From NCBI GenBank assembly GCA_030426265.1, contig JAUHYP010000019.1, positions 1 through 56,852 of the forward strand: a DNA stretch of 56,852 nt, read 5' to 3'. Position numbers and translations under genes: made by a program. The notes under the pieces were generated by a model. That model was not told where the DNA came from, did not search any database, and worked only from the letters and a program-made list of their open reading frames with translations. Numbering within the stretch: position 1 is the first letter of the stretch; every line of letters begins with the position of its first letter. Source of the DNA: Gammaproteobacteria bacterium (GTDB lineage: Bacteria > Pseudomonadota > Gammaproteobacteria > Xanthomonadales > SZUA-36). Below are positions 8,475-16,317 of the stretch, piece after piece.

Positions 8475-9572
8475 TCAGCCCCGGCCCGCTTCGGCGTCGG
8501 CCTGGCGGGTGAACCGGTAGTGGCCCACGAACCACTCCTGGCCGCCATTCATTCCGAACAGCTCGGCGCAGGCCATGAAGAAGATCCGCCAGCGCTGCAC
8601 CCAGCGTTCGACGTCGTGCTCGCCGTAGACCGGCGCCAGGATGTCCCGCACCGCGGCGCGGTGCTCGTCCAGGCGTTGCAGCCAGGCGTTGGACGTGCGC
8701 TCGTAGTGCCGGCCATCCCAGGACCACTGCCGCTCCAGGCGCAGGTCCTGCTGGAAACGCAACGGCAGGTCCACGCTGGGCATGATGCCGCCGGAGAAGA
8801 AGTGCCGGCTCATCCAGTCCCCGGGACCCTGGTCCTCGAAGGCGTAGGGCGTCGAGCGGTGGCAGAAGATGTGCATGAAGAAGCGCCCGCCGGGATTCAG
8901 CCACCGGGCGATGCGGCGGTACAGTTCGGCGTAGTTGCGCATGTGCTCGAACATTTCCACGGAAACCACGCGATCGAATCGCTTGGAGATGTCGAACCGG
9001 TTCATGTCGGCCGTGATCACGCGGACGTTGTCCAGGCCACGGCCGGCGGCCTCGGCCTCGATGTAGGCGCGTTGCGGGGCGGAATTGCTGACGGCCGTGA
9101 CGCGCGCGTTCGGGTAGCGTTCGGCGATCCACAGGGACAGGGAGCCCCAGCCGCAGCCCAGGTCCAGCACCGACATGCCGTCTTCGATTTCGGCCCGCTC
9201 GCAACTGATCGCCAGCGCCTGCTCCTCGGCCGCGTCGAGCCCCGTGGTGTCCGGCGTCCAGTAGCACGCACTGTACTTGCAGCGGGCGCCCAGCACCGTG
9301 CTGAAGAAGGCCGCCGGCACCTCGTAGTGCTGGGCGTTGGCCAGTTCCGGGACGGGAGCGATGCCCGATGCGTTCATGTGCGAGACGAACGCATTCTTGC
9401 GCCGCGCCAGGGCTTCGGCGTCGCCGGCCCCGACATCGCCCAGCCGCCCCCGGCACAGCCGCCGGATACCGGCCCGGACGAGGGCGTCCGGAATCCACCC
9501 GGACTCGGCCCAGCCGATGGCGCGGCCACCGCTGACACTTCCGGCTTCCAAGGTTTCTGCTTCCACTGCCAT
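8475..9572 (-). CDS. CFA-like SAM methyltransferase (coclaurine N-methyltransferase type)
   Basis: 365 residues. First gene of the lipid operon. SAM motif I is VLDLGCGWGSLSLWIAERYP (about 132-151), then VVSVEMFEHMRNY and FFMHIFCHRSTPYAFEDQG, which belong to the CNMT branch of the CFA superfamily rather than true Cfa. The substrate is probably an unsaturated acyl chain; UfaM of R. sphaeroides, which methylates vaccenate, is a possible analogue (inference). ATG 9572 has a good AGGAG eight bases upstream. An in-frame ATG at 9632 would add 20 residues, but the added codons run through the intrinsic terminator at 9597-9622, so I prefer 9572. Confidence 0.88.
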   Translation of the reverse strand: MAVEAETLEAGSVSGGRAIGWAESGWIPDALVRAGIRRLCRGRLGDVGAGDAEALARRKNAFVSHMNASGIAPVPELANAQHYEVPAAFFSTVLGARCKYSACYWTPDTTGLDAAEEQALAISCERAEIEDGMSVLDLGCGWGSLSLWIAERYPNARVTAVSNSAPQRAYIEAEAAGRGLDNVRVITADMNRFDISKRFDRVVSVEMFEHMRNYAELYRRIARWLNPGGRFFMHIFCHRSTPYAFEDQGPGDWMSRHFFSGGIMPSVDLPLRFQQDLRLERQWSWDGRHYERTSNAWLQRLDEHRAAVRDILAPVYGEHDVERWVQRWRIFFMACAELFGMNGGQEWFVGHYRFTRQADAEAGRG

Positions 9573-9596
9573 CCCCGACTCCTGATCCAGATTCCT

Positions 9597-9622
9597 AAAA
9601 AAACCCCGGCGGGTCGCCGGGG
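9597..9622 (-). terminator. Intrinsic terminator in the 5' leader of the lipid operon
   Basis: On the minus strand a perfect 8-bp stem CCCCGGCG/CGCCGGGG with a three-base loop is followed by seven U. It lies only 24 bases upstream of the ATG at 9572, and no minus-strand gene lies upstream. It therefore either ends a small RNA or is a conditional terminator of the operon. Confidence 0.85.
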
Positions 9623-9740
9623 TCAAGGGCATGGGAGTGTGATGAGGGAATTGAGACTGTCACTCCCAGGGAGTTCAGCCACCCTCCCGGCGGTTCGGGT
9701 CGCGGGACGGTGTGTGCTCCGATGTGGGTGAAGAAGATAG
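9597..9740 (-). ncRNA. Candidate leader RNA (attenuator/riboswitch) or small RNA
   Basis: The non-coding stretch upstream of the CNMT-like gene. Besides the terminator, three G-rich and three C-rich segments can pair in competing ways on the minus-strand RNA: GGGAG (9684-9688) with CTCCC (9669-9673); ACTCC with GGAGT around 9662-9674; or GGGAGTG (9661-9667) with CACTCCC (9633-9639), which ends 11 bases before the terminator stem. Mutually exclusive stems next to a terminator are the design of attenuators. I cannot match it to a known riboswitch class. The 5' end is a guess: a TATCTT hexamer lies at about 9733-9738, without a well-spaced -35. Confidence 0.45.
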
Positions 9741-9758
9741 GCCCCGTTTCGTGAACGC

Positions 9759-9773
9759 CGCGTCAAAGACGCG
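9759..9773. other. Perfect short hairpin CGCGTC-AAA-GACGCG
   Basis: Six-base-pair perfect inverted repeat with a three-base spacer, in the space between the divergent lipid operon (minus) and the PH-domain operon (plus). It could be an operator or structure at the start of either leader. No specific regulator is suggested by the sequence. Confidence 0.35.
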
Positions 9774-9870
9774 TTACGGCGGTGCAATGGCGCCCCGTGG
9801 GCGGCGCATCAGGCGGCCCGGTGGCAACCGATTGCAGGCAGGTAGTCCTTTCGGGGGATGAACCCGCCTC

Positions 9871-9887
9871 CGGTGGTCGCTTATAGT
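9871..9887 (+). promoter_or_regulatory. Putative promoter -10 region with a motif shared with 48180-48196
   Basis: CGGTGGTCGCTTATAGT, with TATAGT as a likely -10 hexamer about 30 bases before the ATG at 9917. Sixteen of these 17 bases recur before the cupin gene at 48180-48196. The -35 is weak, so an alternative sigma factor or an activator may be involved. Confidence 0.4.
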
Positions 9888-9916
9888 TCGCGCAGATTCA
9901 GAGGGAAGCACGAACC

Positions 9917-10435
9917 ATGGCGTTCACGAACCTGCCGGTCGATCCCGGCACGCTGCCGCGCGCGGCCCAATTGCAGCTTCACCCCTTGCCTGCCGAGCAC
10001 CGGCGGGAAATCCTGGTGCAGAGCCTGATCACGGTGGTCATCGTGGTCCTGGCCTGCATGATCCCGTTGATCATTCCCGCCATTCCGTCCGAAGTACGGA
10101 TCTTCCTCTGGGTGTTCCCGATCTCGGCGCTGGTCCTGGGCGTGGTGTTCACGGCCCTGGCCCTGGTGCGTTTCCGGCGCAAGGGCTATGCCCTGCGCGA
10201 ACACGACATCGTGTTCCGCACCGGCCTGTTCTGGCGCAAGGTCACCGTCCTTCCCTTCGACCGCGTCCAGCACGCCGAGGTCACCCACGGGCCGCTGCAG
10301 CGGCGTTTCGGCGTGGCCACGCTCAAGTTCTTCACCGCCGGGGGCTCCAGCGTGGACCTGAAGATCGAAGGCCTGCTGGCCGACGACGCCGAGCGGCTCA
10401 GGGAAACGGTGCTCGAGCGCGCCGGCCATGGCTGA
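9917..10435 (+). CDS. Bacterial PH-domain membrane protein, YdbS-like
   Basis: 172 residues. One bPH2 (DUF304) domain after two membrane segments (about residues 36-54 and 58-80). Typical bPH2 features: VRFRRKGYALREHDIVFRTGLFWRKVTVLPFDRVQHAEVTHGPLQRRFGVATL. Homologues YdbS/YdbT form pairs; in Bacillus they affect resistance to certain antimicrobial peptides, but the role in Gram-negative bacteria is unknown. A GAGGGAAG ribosome-binding site precedes the ATG, and the gene overlaps the next by eight bases. Cytoplasmic-membrane location is expected. Confidence 0.88.
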   Translation: MAFTNLPVDPGTLPRAAQLQLHPLPAEHRREILVQSLITVVIVVLACMIPLIIPAIPSEVRIFLWVFPISALVLGVVFTALALVRFRRKGYALREHDIVFRTGLFWRKVTVLPFDRVQHAEVTHGPLQRRFGVATLKFFTAGGSSVDLKIEGLLADDAERLRETVLERAGHG

Positions 10436-12017
10436 AACCCAGCCGGTGGAGGGTCCGCAGGACGACGGCTGGCGCCGCGTATCGCCGACGGCCCTGATGG
10501 ACTTCGTGGTGGTGATGATCCGCCACGGCATCCTCCAGGCCCTGCCGGCCTTCGCCGTGCTGGCCTACAGCGCCGCCACTTCGGACAAGCTCGAACTGCG
10601 TTTCGTACTCGGACTGGCGGTCCTGGCCGTGCTGCTCATGCTGGCCTGGTCCCTGTTCAGCTACCTGCGATTCGGCTACCGCCTGCGCAGCACGCGCATC
10701 GAGGTGCGCAAGGGCGTGCTGCACCGCCAGGTCCTGGACGTTGATTTCGACCGCATCCAGAACGTTTCCGTGCATGAACCCTTCTACATGCGGCCCTTCG
10801 GCATGGCCGTGATCGGCATCGACACCGCAGGCAGTTCCGGCAAGGAGATCCGCCTGCCGGGCATCGCGCTGGGCCCGGCGCGTGAAATGCGTGAACGGCT
10901 GGTGTCCGACGCACGCAGCGCCCGGCTGGAGGACAGCGACGCGCCGGAAGCCATCGATGGCCAGGAGGCCGCAGCGCCCAGGGGCGGCGCCCCGGAAGTG
11001 CTGCTGCAGCTCAGCCGCAAGGACGTGGTGATCGCCGGCCTGACCGCCAACTTCATGCTCTGGGCGGCCATCGCCATCGGTACCGTCATGGGCTCGGGCG
11101 ACAGCGCGGAAAGCATGATGGCCTGGGTCGCGGAGTGGCTGAACCTGCGCGGTGTCGCGGAAGACCTCGAACGCGAAGGCGGCAAACTGCTGCTCGCCGC
11201 CGCGGTCGCGGGCGCGACGCTGCTCGCCCTCCTGTTGCTGCCCGTGATTTCCGTGGTCGGCGCCCTGTTCCGCTACGACGGCTACACGCTCAGCATCGAC
11301 GGGGACCGCTTCCGCCGCGCCAGCGGCCTGCTCAGCCGCCACGACGACTCGGTGCGAGCGCACAAGATCCAGGCCGTGACCTGGAAGCAGAACGCCATCG
11401 CCCTGCTGTTCGAGCGCATCAACCTGCAGCTGCGCCAGGCCAGCGCCGGCAGCGGGCTGGAGTCCGGCCAGCAGCCGGGACTGGCGGATCTGCAGCGAAG
11501 CTTTCAGGTGCCCTCCCTGCGCCCGGCGGAGGCCGAGGCATTGACGGGCCGCTTCCTGCCGGGCTGCCGCTCGGACGGCGCCCGGCTGACGGGCGTGGAC
11601 CGGAGGGCCTACATGCTCGTCAACACGGTCTTCCTGCTGGGGCCCTTCTCGCTCGGCATGATCGTTGCCGCGATCCTGGTCCACGCCGGGTTCCTGATTC
11701 TGTGGCTGGTGGTCTTCGTGACCGTGGTACTGATCGCCCACCGCTGCTGGCGGCAGACCGGCTGGGCGGTGGCCGGTGACCATGCGATGTTCCGCAGGGG
11801 CTTCATCGGCTCGAACACCACGCTGTTTCCGCTGTTCAAGGTGCAGCGGGTGGACCTGGTGCAGACGCCCCTGCAGGCGCGCCGCGGCCTGGCGCACCTG
11901 ACGGTGCACCTCGCCTCGCACTCGATGACGATTCACTGGATGCGGTTCGAGGATGCCGAGCGCCTGCGCGACCTGGCCCTGTACCAGGCCGAGAACTCGC
12001 AGGAGGCGTGGTTCTAG
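10428..12017 (+). CDS. Bacterial PH-domain membrane protein, YdbT-like
   Basis: 529 residues. Three bPH2 modules separated by paired membrane segments: the first about residues 80-155 (YRLRSTRIEVRKGVLHRQVLDVDFDRIQNV), the second about 280-350 (DGYTLSIDGDRFRRASGLLSRHDDSVRAHKIQAV), the third about 440-520 (AVAGDHAMFRRGFIGSNTTLFPLFKVQRV). Membrane pairs lie near 30-75, 195-285 and 390-435. It is the usual large partner of a YdbS-like protein, encoded with an eight-base overlap. Probably a membrane complex of unknown purpose. Confidence 0.88.
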   Translation: MAETQPVEGPQDDGWRRVSPTALMDFVVVMIRHGILQALPAFAVLAYSAATSDKLELRFVLGLAVLAVLLMLAWSLFSYLRFGYRLRSTRIEVRKGVLHRQVLDVDFDRIQNVSVHEPFYMRPFGMAVIGIDTAGSSGKEIRLPGIALGPAREMRERLVSDARSARLEDSDAPEAIDGQEAAAPRGGAPEVLLQLSRKDVVIAGLTANFMLWAAIAIGTVMGSGDSAESMMAWVAEWLNLRGVAEDLEREGGKLLLAAAVAGATLLALLLLPVISVVGALFRYDGYTLSIDGDRFRRASGLLSRHDDSVRAHKIQAVTWKQNAIALLFERINLQLRQASAGSGLESGQQPGLADLQRSFQVPSLRPAEAEALTGRFLPGCRSDGARLTGVDRRAYMLVNTVFLLGPFSLGMIVAAILVHAGFLILWLVVFVTVVLIAHRCWRQTGWAVAGDHAMFRRGFIGSNTTLFPLFKVQRVDLVQTPLQARRGLAHLTVHLASHSMTIHWMRFEDAERLRDLALYQAENSQEAWF

Positions 12018-12066
12018 CGAAGGACCGTCGGGCGCGCCGTTCGAACCGGGCGCCCGGGCCCGGTGT

Positions 12067-13764
12067 TCAGCGGATCTGCTTGTGCCAGCGGCGGACGAGC
12101 TGCTTCACGTCGATCTCGGTGCCACCATGGCGCCAGTTCTTGGTGAAGTCGATGTCCGTGGAGTTGGGCGGCGGGTTCGGCCGGTTCACCTGGAAGCGCA
12201 CCGGTACGGGCACGCCCTCGCCCATGGCGATCACCTCGCCGGGCGCCAGGCTGGTCATGGCCGCCAGCACGCCGTGGGCGGAGTCCGGAACCATGGCGCG
12301 CACGTATTCCTGGTCATTGGGGTTGGTGGTGCGCAGGCAGACATAGGTGCCGCACTGGGCCAGCACCGTCTCGGACACGTCGTGCGGGCGCTGGCTCACC
12401 ACCAGCAGGCTCACGCCGTATTTACGGCCCACCTTGGCGATGCGCTCCATCATGCGCTTGGCCTGCTTGAAGCGCGGGTGGTTGCCGCGCGGGATGTATT
12501 CGTGGGCTTCCTCGCACACCAGGCAGATGGGGAACTCGCGACAGAGCGGGTTCCAGAAGTTGAATTCGAAGGCCAGGCGCGCGATCTGCGCCGTGACCAT
12601 GGGCGCCACGTCGATGGGCACGGCGCTGAGGTCCAGCACGGTGACGGCCGCCTTGTGGTCGCCGCCCAGGCCCACGAAGTCTTCCATCAAGCTCGCCAGC
12701 GATTCGGTCGACGTGCGGATCTGCGGCCGCAGCAGGAAGTCGTAGCGGTTGTCGTTGAGCAGGCTCTCCATGCGCACCAGCAGCTGGTCGAACTTGCCGA
12801 AGGTGGCGGACTTGGTCTTGCCGAAGTCGCTGGAACGCTTGTTGGCGTCCTTGATGCGCTGGAACAGGTCGTCCATCGAGAAGAACACCGGGGCATCCAC
12901 GGTGATCTGGCCCAGGTCGGCGTCCGCGTTGGTCTCGCGCTTGAGGTCGATGAGGCTGGAGCGCAGCAGGGCCATCTGCACGGCCGCGTGCGGGTCGTCC
13001 TCGTCGATGAACAGCTCGCACAGCTCGGCGAAGCTCAACAGCCAGTACGGCACTTCCAGGTCGCGCGCGTCCAGGCAGCGCACCTTGTTCTCCGGGAAGG
13101 GCGAGCGTCCGGCGACACCCATTTCCTTGTCCCCGTACTCGGCGTGCATGTCCATGATGACGATGTGCGCGGACGGCATGGTGCGCAGCGCGGACTGGAT
13201 GAAACTGGTGACCGTCCAGGACTTGCCCGCGCCGGTCTGGCCCAGGATGGCCGCGTGGCGGCCGAAGAACTTGGACGCGTCGAAGAAGACGTCGGTGGTC
13301 TTGCTCGCGCTCAGCTTGCCGACCTTGTAGCCGCCTTCGGCATTGTCGGAGAAGATGCGTTCGAGCTGCATGCTGGAAATGGCGTGAAGCTCGGCGCCGG
13401 AAGTCGGGTAGTTGGAGACGCCGCGTTTGAAGTCGCCGCCGATCTCCATTTCGCCCAGCGGGCTGAGGCGGATCATGTGCTCGACCCGTCCGTCGTGGTC
13501 GCGTTCCTGCCAGGTCCCCTCGACCATGACGATCACGTCGTTGCCTTGCTGGGTGACCCTCAGGTAGGAACCCACCTGGCCCACGCGCACCTTGTGCATG
13601 CCGACCATGCGCTCGGCGATGAACTCGCCGTTGCGACTGATCAGGCGTGCGACGAAGGCTCCGCCGTTGACCTCGGTGAGGCGTCCGACGAGGGTGTCGT
13701 TGGCTGGGGATTTGGCCTGTTTCCGGGTGCCGATTTGCAGTTCGGCCTCTTTTTCTGACAGCAC
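12067..13764 (-). CDS. HerA-like FtsK/HerA superfamily ATPase (DUF87)
   Basis: 565 residues. Hexameric P-loop ATPase likely to translocate on DNA. N-terminal HAS-barrel-like region (residues 20-110), Walker A GQTGAGKS at 175-182, Walker B with adjacent Glu at LVCEEAH (415-421), sensor-like LLVVSQRPHDVSETVLAQC, and the C-terminal FQVNRPNPP tail. Archaeal HerA works with NurA nuclease in end resection, and some bacterial HerA proteins pair with Sir2 or other effectors in phage defence. No NurA, Sir2 or nuclease gene is adjacent here, so its partner is unknown. Start GTG 13764 has AAGGAGA upstream. Confidence 0.88.
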   Translation of the reverse strand: MLSEKEAELQIGTRKQAKSPANDTLVGRLTEVNGGAFVARLISRNGEFIAERMVGMHKVRVGQVGSYLRVTQQGNDVIVMVEGTWQERDHDGRVEHMIRLSPLGEMEIGGDFKRGVSNYPTSGAELHAISSMQLERIFSDNAEGGYKVGKLSASKTTDVFFDASKFFGRHAAILGQTGAGKSWTVTSFIQSALRTMPSAHIVIMDMHAEYGDKEMGVAGRSPFPENKVRCLDARDLEVPYWLLSFAELCELFIDEDDPHAAVQMALLRSSLIDLKRETNADADLGQITVDAPVFFSMDDLFQRIKDANKRSSDFGKTKSATFGKFDQLLVRMESLLNDNRYDFLLRPQIRTSTESLASLMEDFVGLGGDHKAAVTVLDLSAVPIDVAPMVTAQIARLAFEFNFWNPLCREFPICLVCEEAHEYIPRGNHPRFKQAKRMMERIAKVGRKYGVSLLVVSQRPHDVSETVLAQCGTYVCLRTTNPNDQEYVRAMVPDSAHGVLAAMTSLAPGEVIAMGEGVPVPVRFQVNRPNPPPNSTDIDFTKNWRHGGTEIDVKQLVRRWHKQIR

Positions 13765-13818
13765 TCTGGCTCTCCTTGCCGTGGGCGCCCGCGCCCGTAG
13801 AGCTTGCGCATTCCCTGA

Positions 13819-13848
13819 AGAATACTGTTTTTTAAGGACTTAGCGCAA
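13819..13848 (-). promoter_or_regulatory. Putative sigma-70 promoter for the HerA-like gene
   Basis: Minus-strand TTGCGC (13843-13848) and TATTCT (13819-13824) separated by 18 bases, about 55 bases upstream of the GTG start, in a locally A/T-rich patch of an otherwise GC-rich spacer. Confidence 0.45.
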
Positions 13849-14028
13849 TGTTTTCATGAACAGGTCCACACAATCCGGTGTGGCCCGGGGCTCAATGTAC
13901 CGCTTGCGTGGCGAGACCACCAGCGTCGGCGAGATCGTCGGGGACGCCCACCCGGCCGCGTGTCATGAAGGCCCAAAAATCTTCCGGGCCGCGCTCCAAG
14001 GCGCTGTTTCCCCTGCTAAACTCCCGCC

Positions 14029-16191
14029 ATGGACCTGTGGGCCGAGCTCAAAAGAAGAAACGTGGTTCGCGTGGGGATGGCCTATGTGCTCCTGGCCTGG
14101 ATTCTCCTGCAGGTCGTCGACTTCGCCGTCGACGTGATCGACGCGCCGAACTGGATCATGCAATTGCTCGTCCTGCTGGCGGCCATCGGCCTGGTGGCGG
14201 TGCTGGTGTTCGCCTGGGTGTTCGAGATGACGCCCGAAGGCCTCAAACTCGAACGCGACGTCGACCGCAGCCAGTCCATCACCCCCCAGACCGGCAGGAA
14301 GCTCAACGCCGTGATCATCGGCACGCTGGCGCTGGCCGTCGCGGTCCTGGCCTACCGGCAGTTCCTGTCGCCGCCAGTCGCCGTCGAAGCGCCGACGTCG
14401 GCCGAAGCGTCCGAAAGCGCAACCGCCGAGGGACCGCGTTCCATCGCCGTGCTCCCCTTCGAGGACTATTCCGAAGCACAGGACCAGGACTACTTCTCCA
14501 AGGGCATCGCCGAGGAAGTCCTCAACCTGCTGGCCAAGACCGACGCCCTGCGCGTGGCCGCGCGCACCTCGTCCTTCGCCCTGGCCGGCAGCGGCACGGA
14601 CATCCGCGAGATCGGCCAGAAACTGGACGTGGACACGGTGCTGGAAGGCTCGATCCGCAAGGCCGGCCCGAAAATTCGCATCACCGCCCAGCTGATCAAC
14701 GTCGAGGACGGCTACCACCTCTGGTCGGAGAGCTACGACCGCGACTACGAGGACATCTTCCAGATCCAGGATGAGATCGCCGCCGCCATCATGGACTCGC
14801 TGCGCGTGCACCTGATGGCCGAGGAGCAGGCGCGCATCCAGTCCGAGGTCGCCCACAACGTGGACGCCTACAGCGCGTACCTGATCGGCAAGGAACGCAT
14901 GGCGCTGCGAACCAGGGAAGACCTGGAAGCGGCCCGGACGCAATTCGAGAAGGCCATCGAGCTCGACCCGGAGTACGCGCCCGCCCGTGTGCAACTGGCC
15001 CACGCCTGGCTGCTGGCGGAACAGGAACGGTTCGGCGGCGAGGACATCGACCGCAAGGAGGTCGACGCCCTCGTCACCCCGCACCTGGAAAAGGCGCTGG
15101 AACTCGCGCCCGACAACCCCGAGGCCATTGCCGTCAAGGGCTTCCACGACCTGCGCCGCTTCCGCTACGAGCCGGCCGAGCAGGCCTTCGACCGCGCGCT
15201 CGCCCTGAACCCCAGCTACGCCCAGGCCTACGCCTGGCGTGCCGAGATCGCCTACGAGCAGCACCGCTACCTGGACATGCTGGCCGACAAGGAAAGGGCC
15301 TACTCGCTGGATCCCATGTCCCTGCAGCTCAGCGCCGACCTCGCCGCGGAGTACCGCAGCTTCTGGCGCCCCGAAGACGCGGAACGAATCATCGACCGCA
15401 TGTTCGACCTGCACCCGGACCACCCCCTGGCCTACCAGGCCGCCGCCGCCAACCTGGCCAACCATGGCCGTTACGGCGAGGCCATGCTGATGATTCAAAG
15501 GGCCATTGCCGCCCACCCCGACAACGAGAATTTCCTCAATTGGGAAGGCTGGAGCTACCTGCTGCTCGGCATGACCGACAAGGCCCGCGAGCACGGGGAC
15601 GCGCGCGTGCGCTTCATCGCGGCCCTGGTCAGCGAGGACTACGACCTGGCCAACGAGCTGCTGGACGAGGCCATGGCCGGCGACAAGCCCGAGAGCTGGT
15701 ACAACCTCGCCCGCTGGCTGTACAGCGTGGAAAACGGCGAGAGTTCGGTCAGCCAACTCGACCGCTTCGTGCAGCTCGACCTGCAGCGCATGATGGACGA
15801 AGGTTTTCCCTGGGAAGACCGTTGCCTGCCCTACCTCATTCACGACCTGCGAACGGTCGGCCAGGGCGATCGCGCCGATCCGATCATGGACAGCTGCCGG
15901 GAAGACATCGAGAAGCGCTTCGAGGCGCGCTACCTGTGTCCCTGTTCCCTGAACTACGTCGTGCTCTTCACCATCCTCGACGGCCGCATGGACGAAGCCG
16001 TCGAGCGTGCTGATTTCTGGCTCACCAACGGCGACTCGGATTTCTCCCTTCACCAGGACCCGATTTTCAGCGAACTCTCCGAACGTCCCGAGTACGACGA
16101 ACTGCTCGCCCGTAACGCCGCACAGATCCAGCGCCAGCGCGAAATCTTCCTGGCCGGCGGCGGCGCCGTGCACGAAAACGCCCACCCGTGA
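14029..16191 (+). CDS. Membrane-anchored TPR protein with FlgO/TolB-N-like domain
   Basis: 720 residues. The N-terminus has an LKRRNVVRVG motif and membrane segments at about 16-37, 43-65 and 93-110. A FlgO-like domain follows from RSIAVLPFEDYSE (138-149) through YFSKGIAEEVLNLL, VLEGSIRKAG and IRITAQLINVEDGYHLW. The rest is a series of tetratricopeptide repeats (from about residue 285), suggesting a periplasmic or cytoplasmic scaffold. Such proteins are often annotated as adenylate-cyclase-like because the same N-terminal regions occur beside cyclase domains; no cyclase domain exists here. A paralogue lies at 48846-50573. The molecular role is unknown. Confidence 0.8.
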   Translation: MDLWAELKRRNVVRVGMAYVLLAWILLQVVDFAVDVIDAPNWIMQLLVLLAAIGLVAVLVFAWVFEMTPEGLKLERDVDRSQSITPQTGRKLNAVIIGTLALAVAVLAYRQFLSPPVAVEAPTSAEASESATAEGPRSIAVLPFEDYSEAQDQDYFSKGIAEEVLNLLAKTDALRVAARTSSFALAGSGTDIREIGQKLDVDTVLEGSIRKAGPKIRITAQLINVEDGYHLWSESYDRDYEDIFQIQDEIAAAIMDSLRVHLMAEEQARIQSEVAHNVDAYSAYLIGKERMALRTREDLEAARTQFEKAIELDPEYAPARVQLAHAWLLAEQERFGGEDIDRKEVDALVTPHLEKALELAPDNPEAIAVKGFHDLRRFRYEPAEQAFDRALALNPSYAQAYAWRAEIAYEQHRYLDMLADKERAYSLDPMSLQLSADLAAEYRSFWRPEDAERIIDRMFDLHPDHPLAYQAAAANLANHGRYGEAMLMIQRAIAAHPDNENFLNWEGWSYLLLGMTDKAREHGDARVRFIAALVSEDYDLANELLDEAMAGDKPESWYNLARWLYSVENGESSVSQLDRFVQLDLQRMMDEGFPWEDRCLPYLIHDLRTVGQGDRADPIMDSCREDIEKRFEARYLCPCSLNYVVLFTILDGRMDEAVERADFWLTNGDSDFSLHQDPIFSELSERPEYDELLARNAAQIQRQREIFLAGGGAVHENAHP

Positions 16192-16231
16192 CCTTCGCCA
16201 CTGGGCCGGCCGGCCCGGTGCGCCTACCTTT

Positions 16232-16261
16232 TTGCCCGCCTTGACGGCATTGAAGTACAGT
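16232..16261 (+). promoter_or_regulatory. Putative promoter of the tldD operon
   Basis: TTGCCC (16232-16237), an 18-base spacer and TACAGT (16256-16261), about 57 bases before the tldD ATG. It lies downstream of the TPR gene stop and a GGGCCGGCCGGCCC palindrome (16203-16216), so the following genes probably start their own transcript. Confidence 0.45.
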
Positions 16262-16317
16262 GAGCGCCCCGAACCGGGCGCGCACCCGGCACACACAACC
16301 CATCCGAGAGAGAAGCC

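Noticed and set aside
11953-13758. A plus-strand 601-codon frame opposite the HerA-like gene.
   Set aside because: Shadow of the minus-strand ATPase, which has Walker motifs and a ribosome-binding site; the translation has no recognisable domain.
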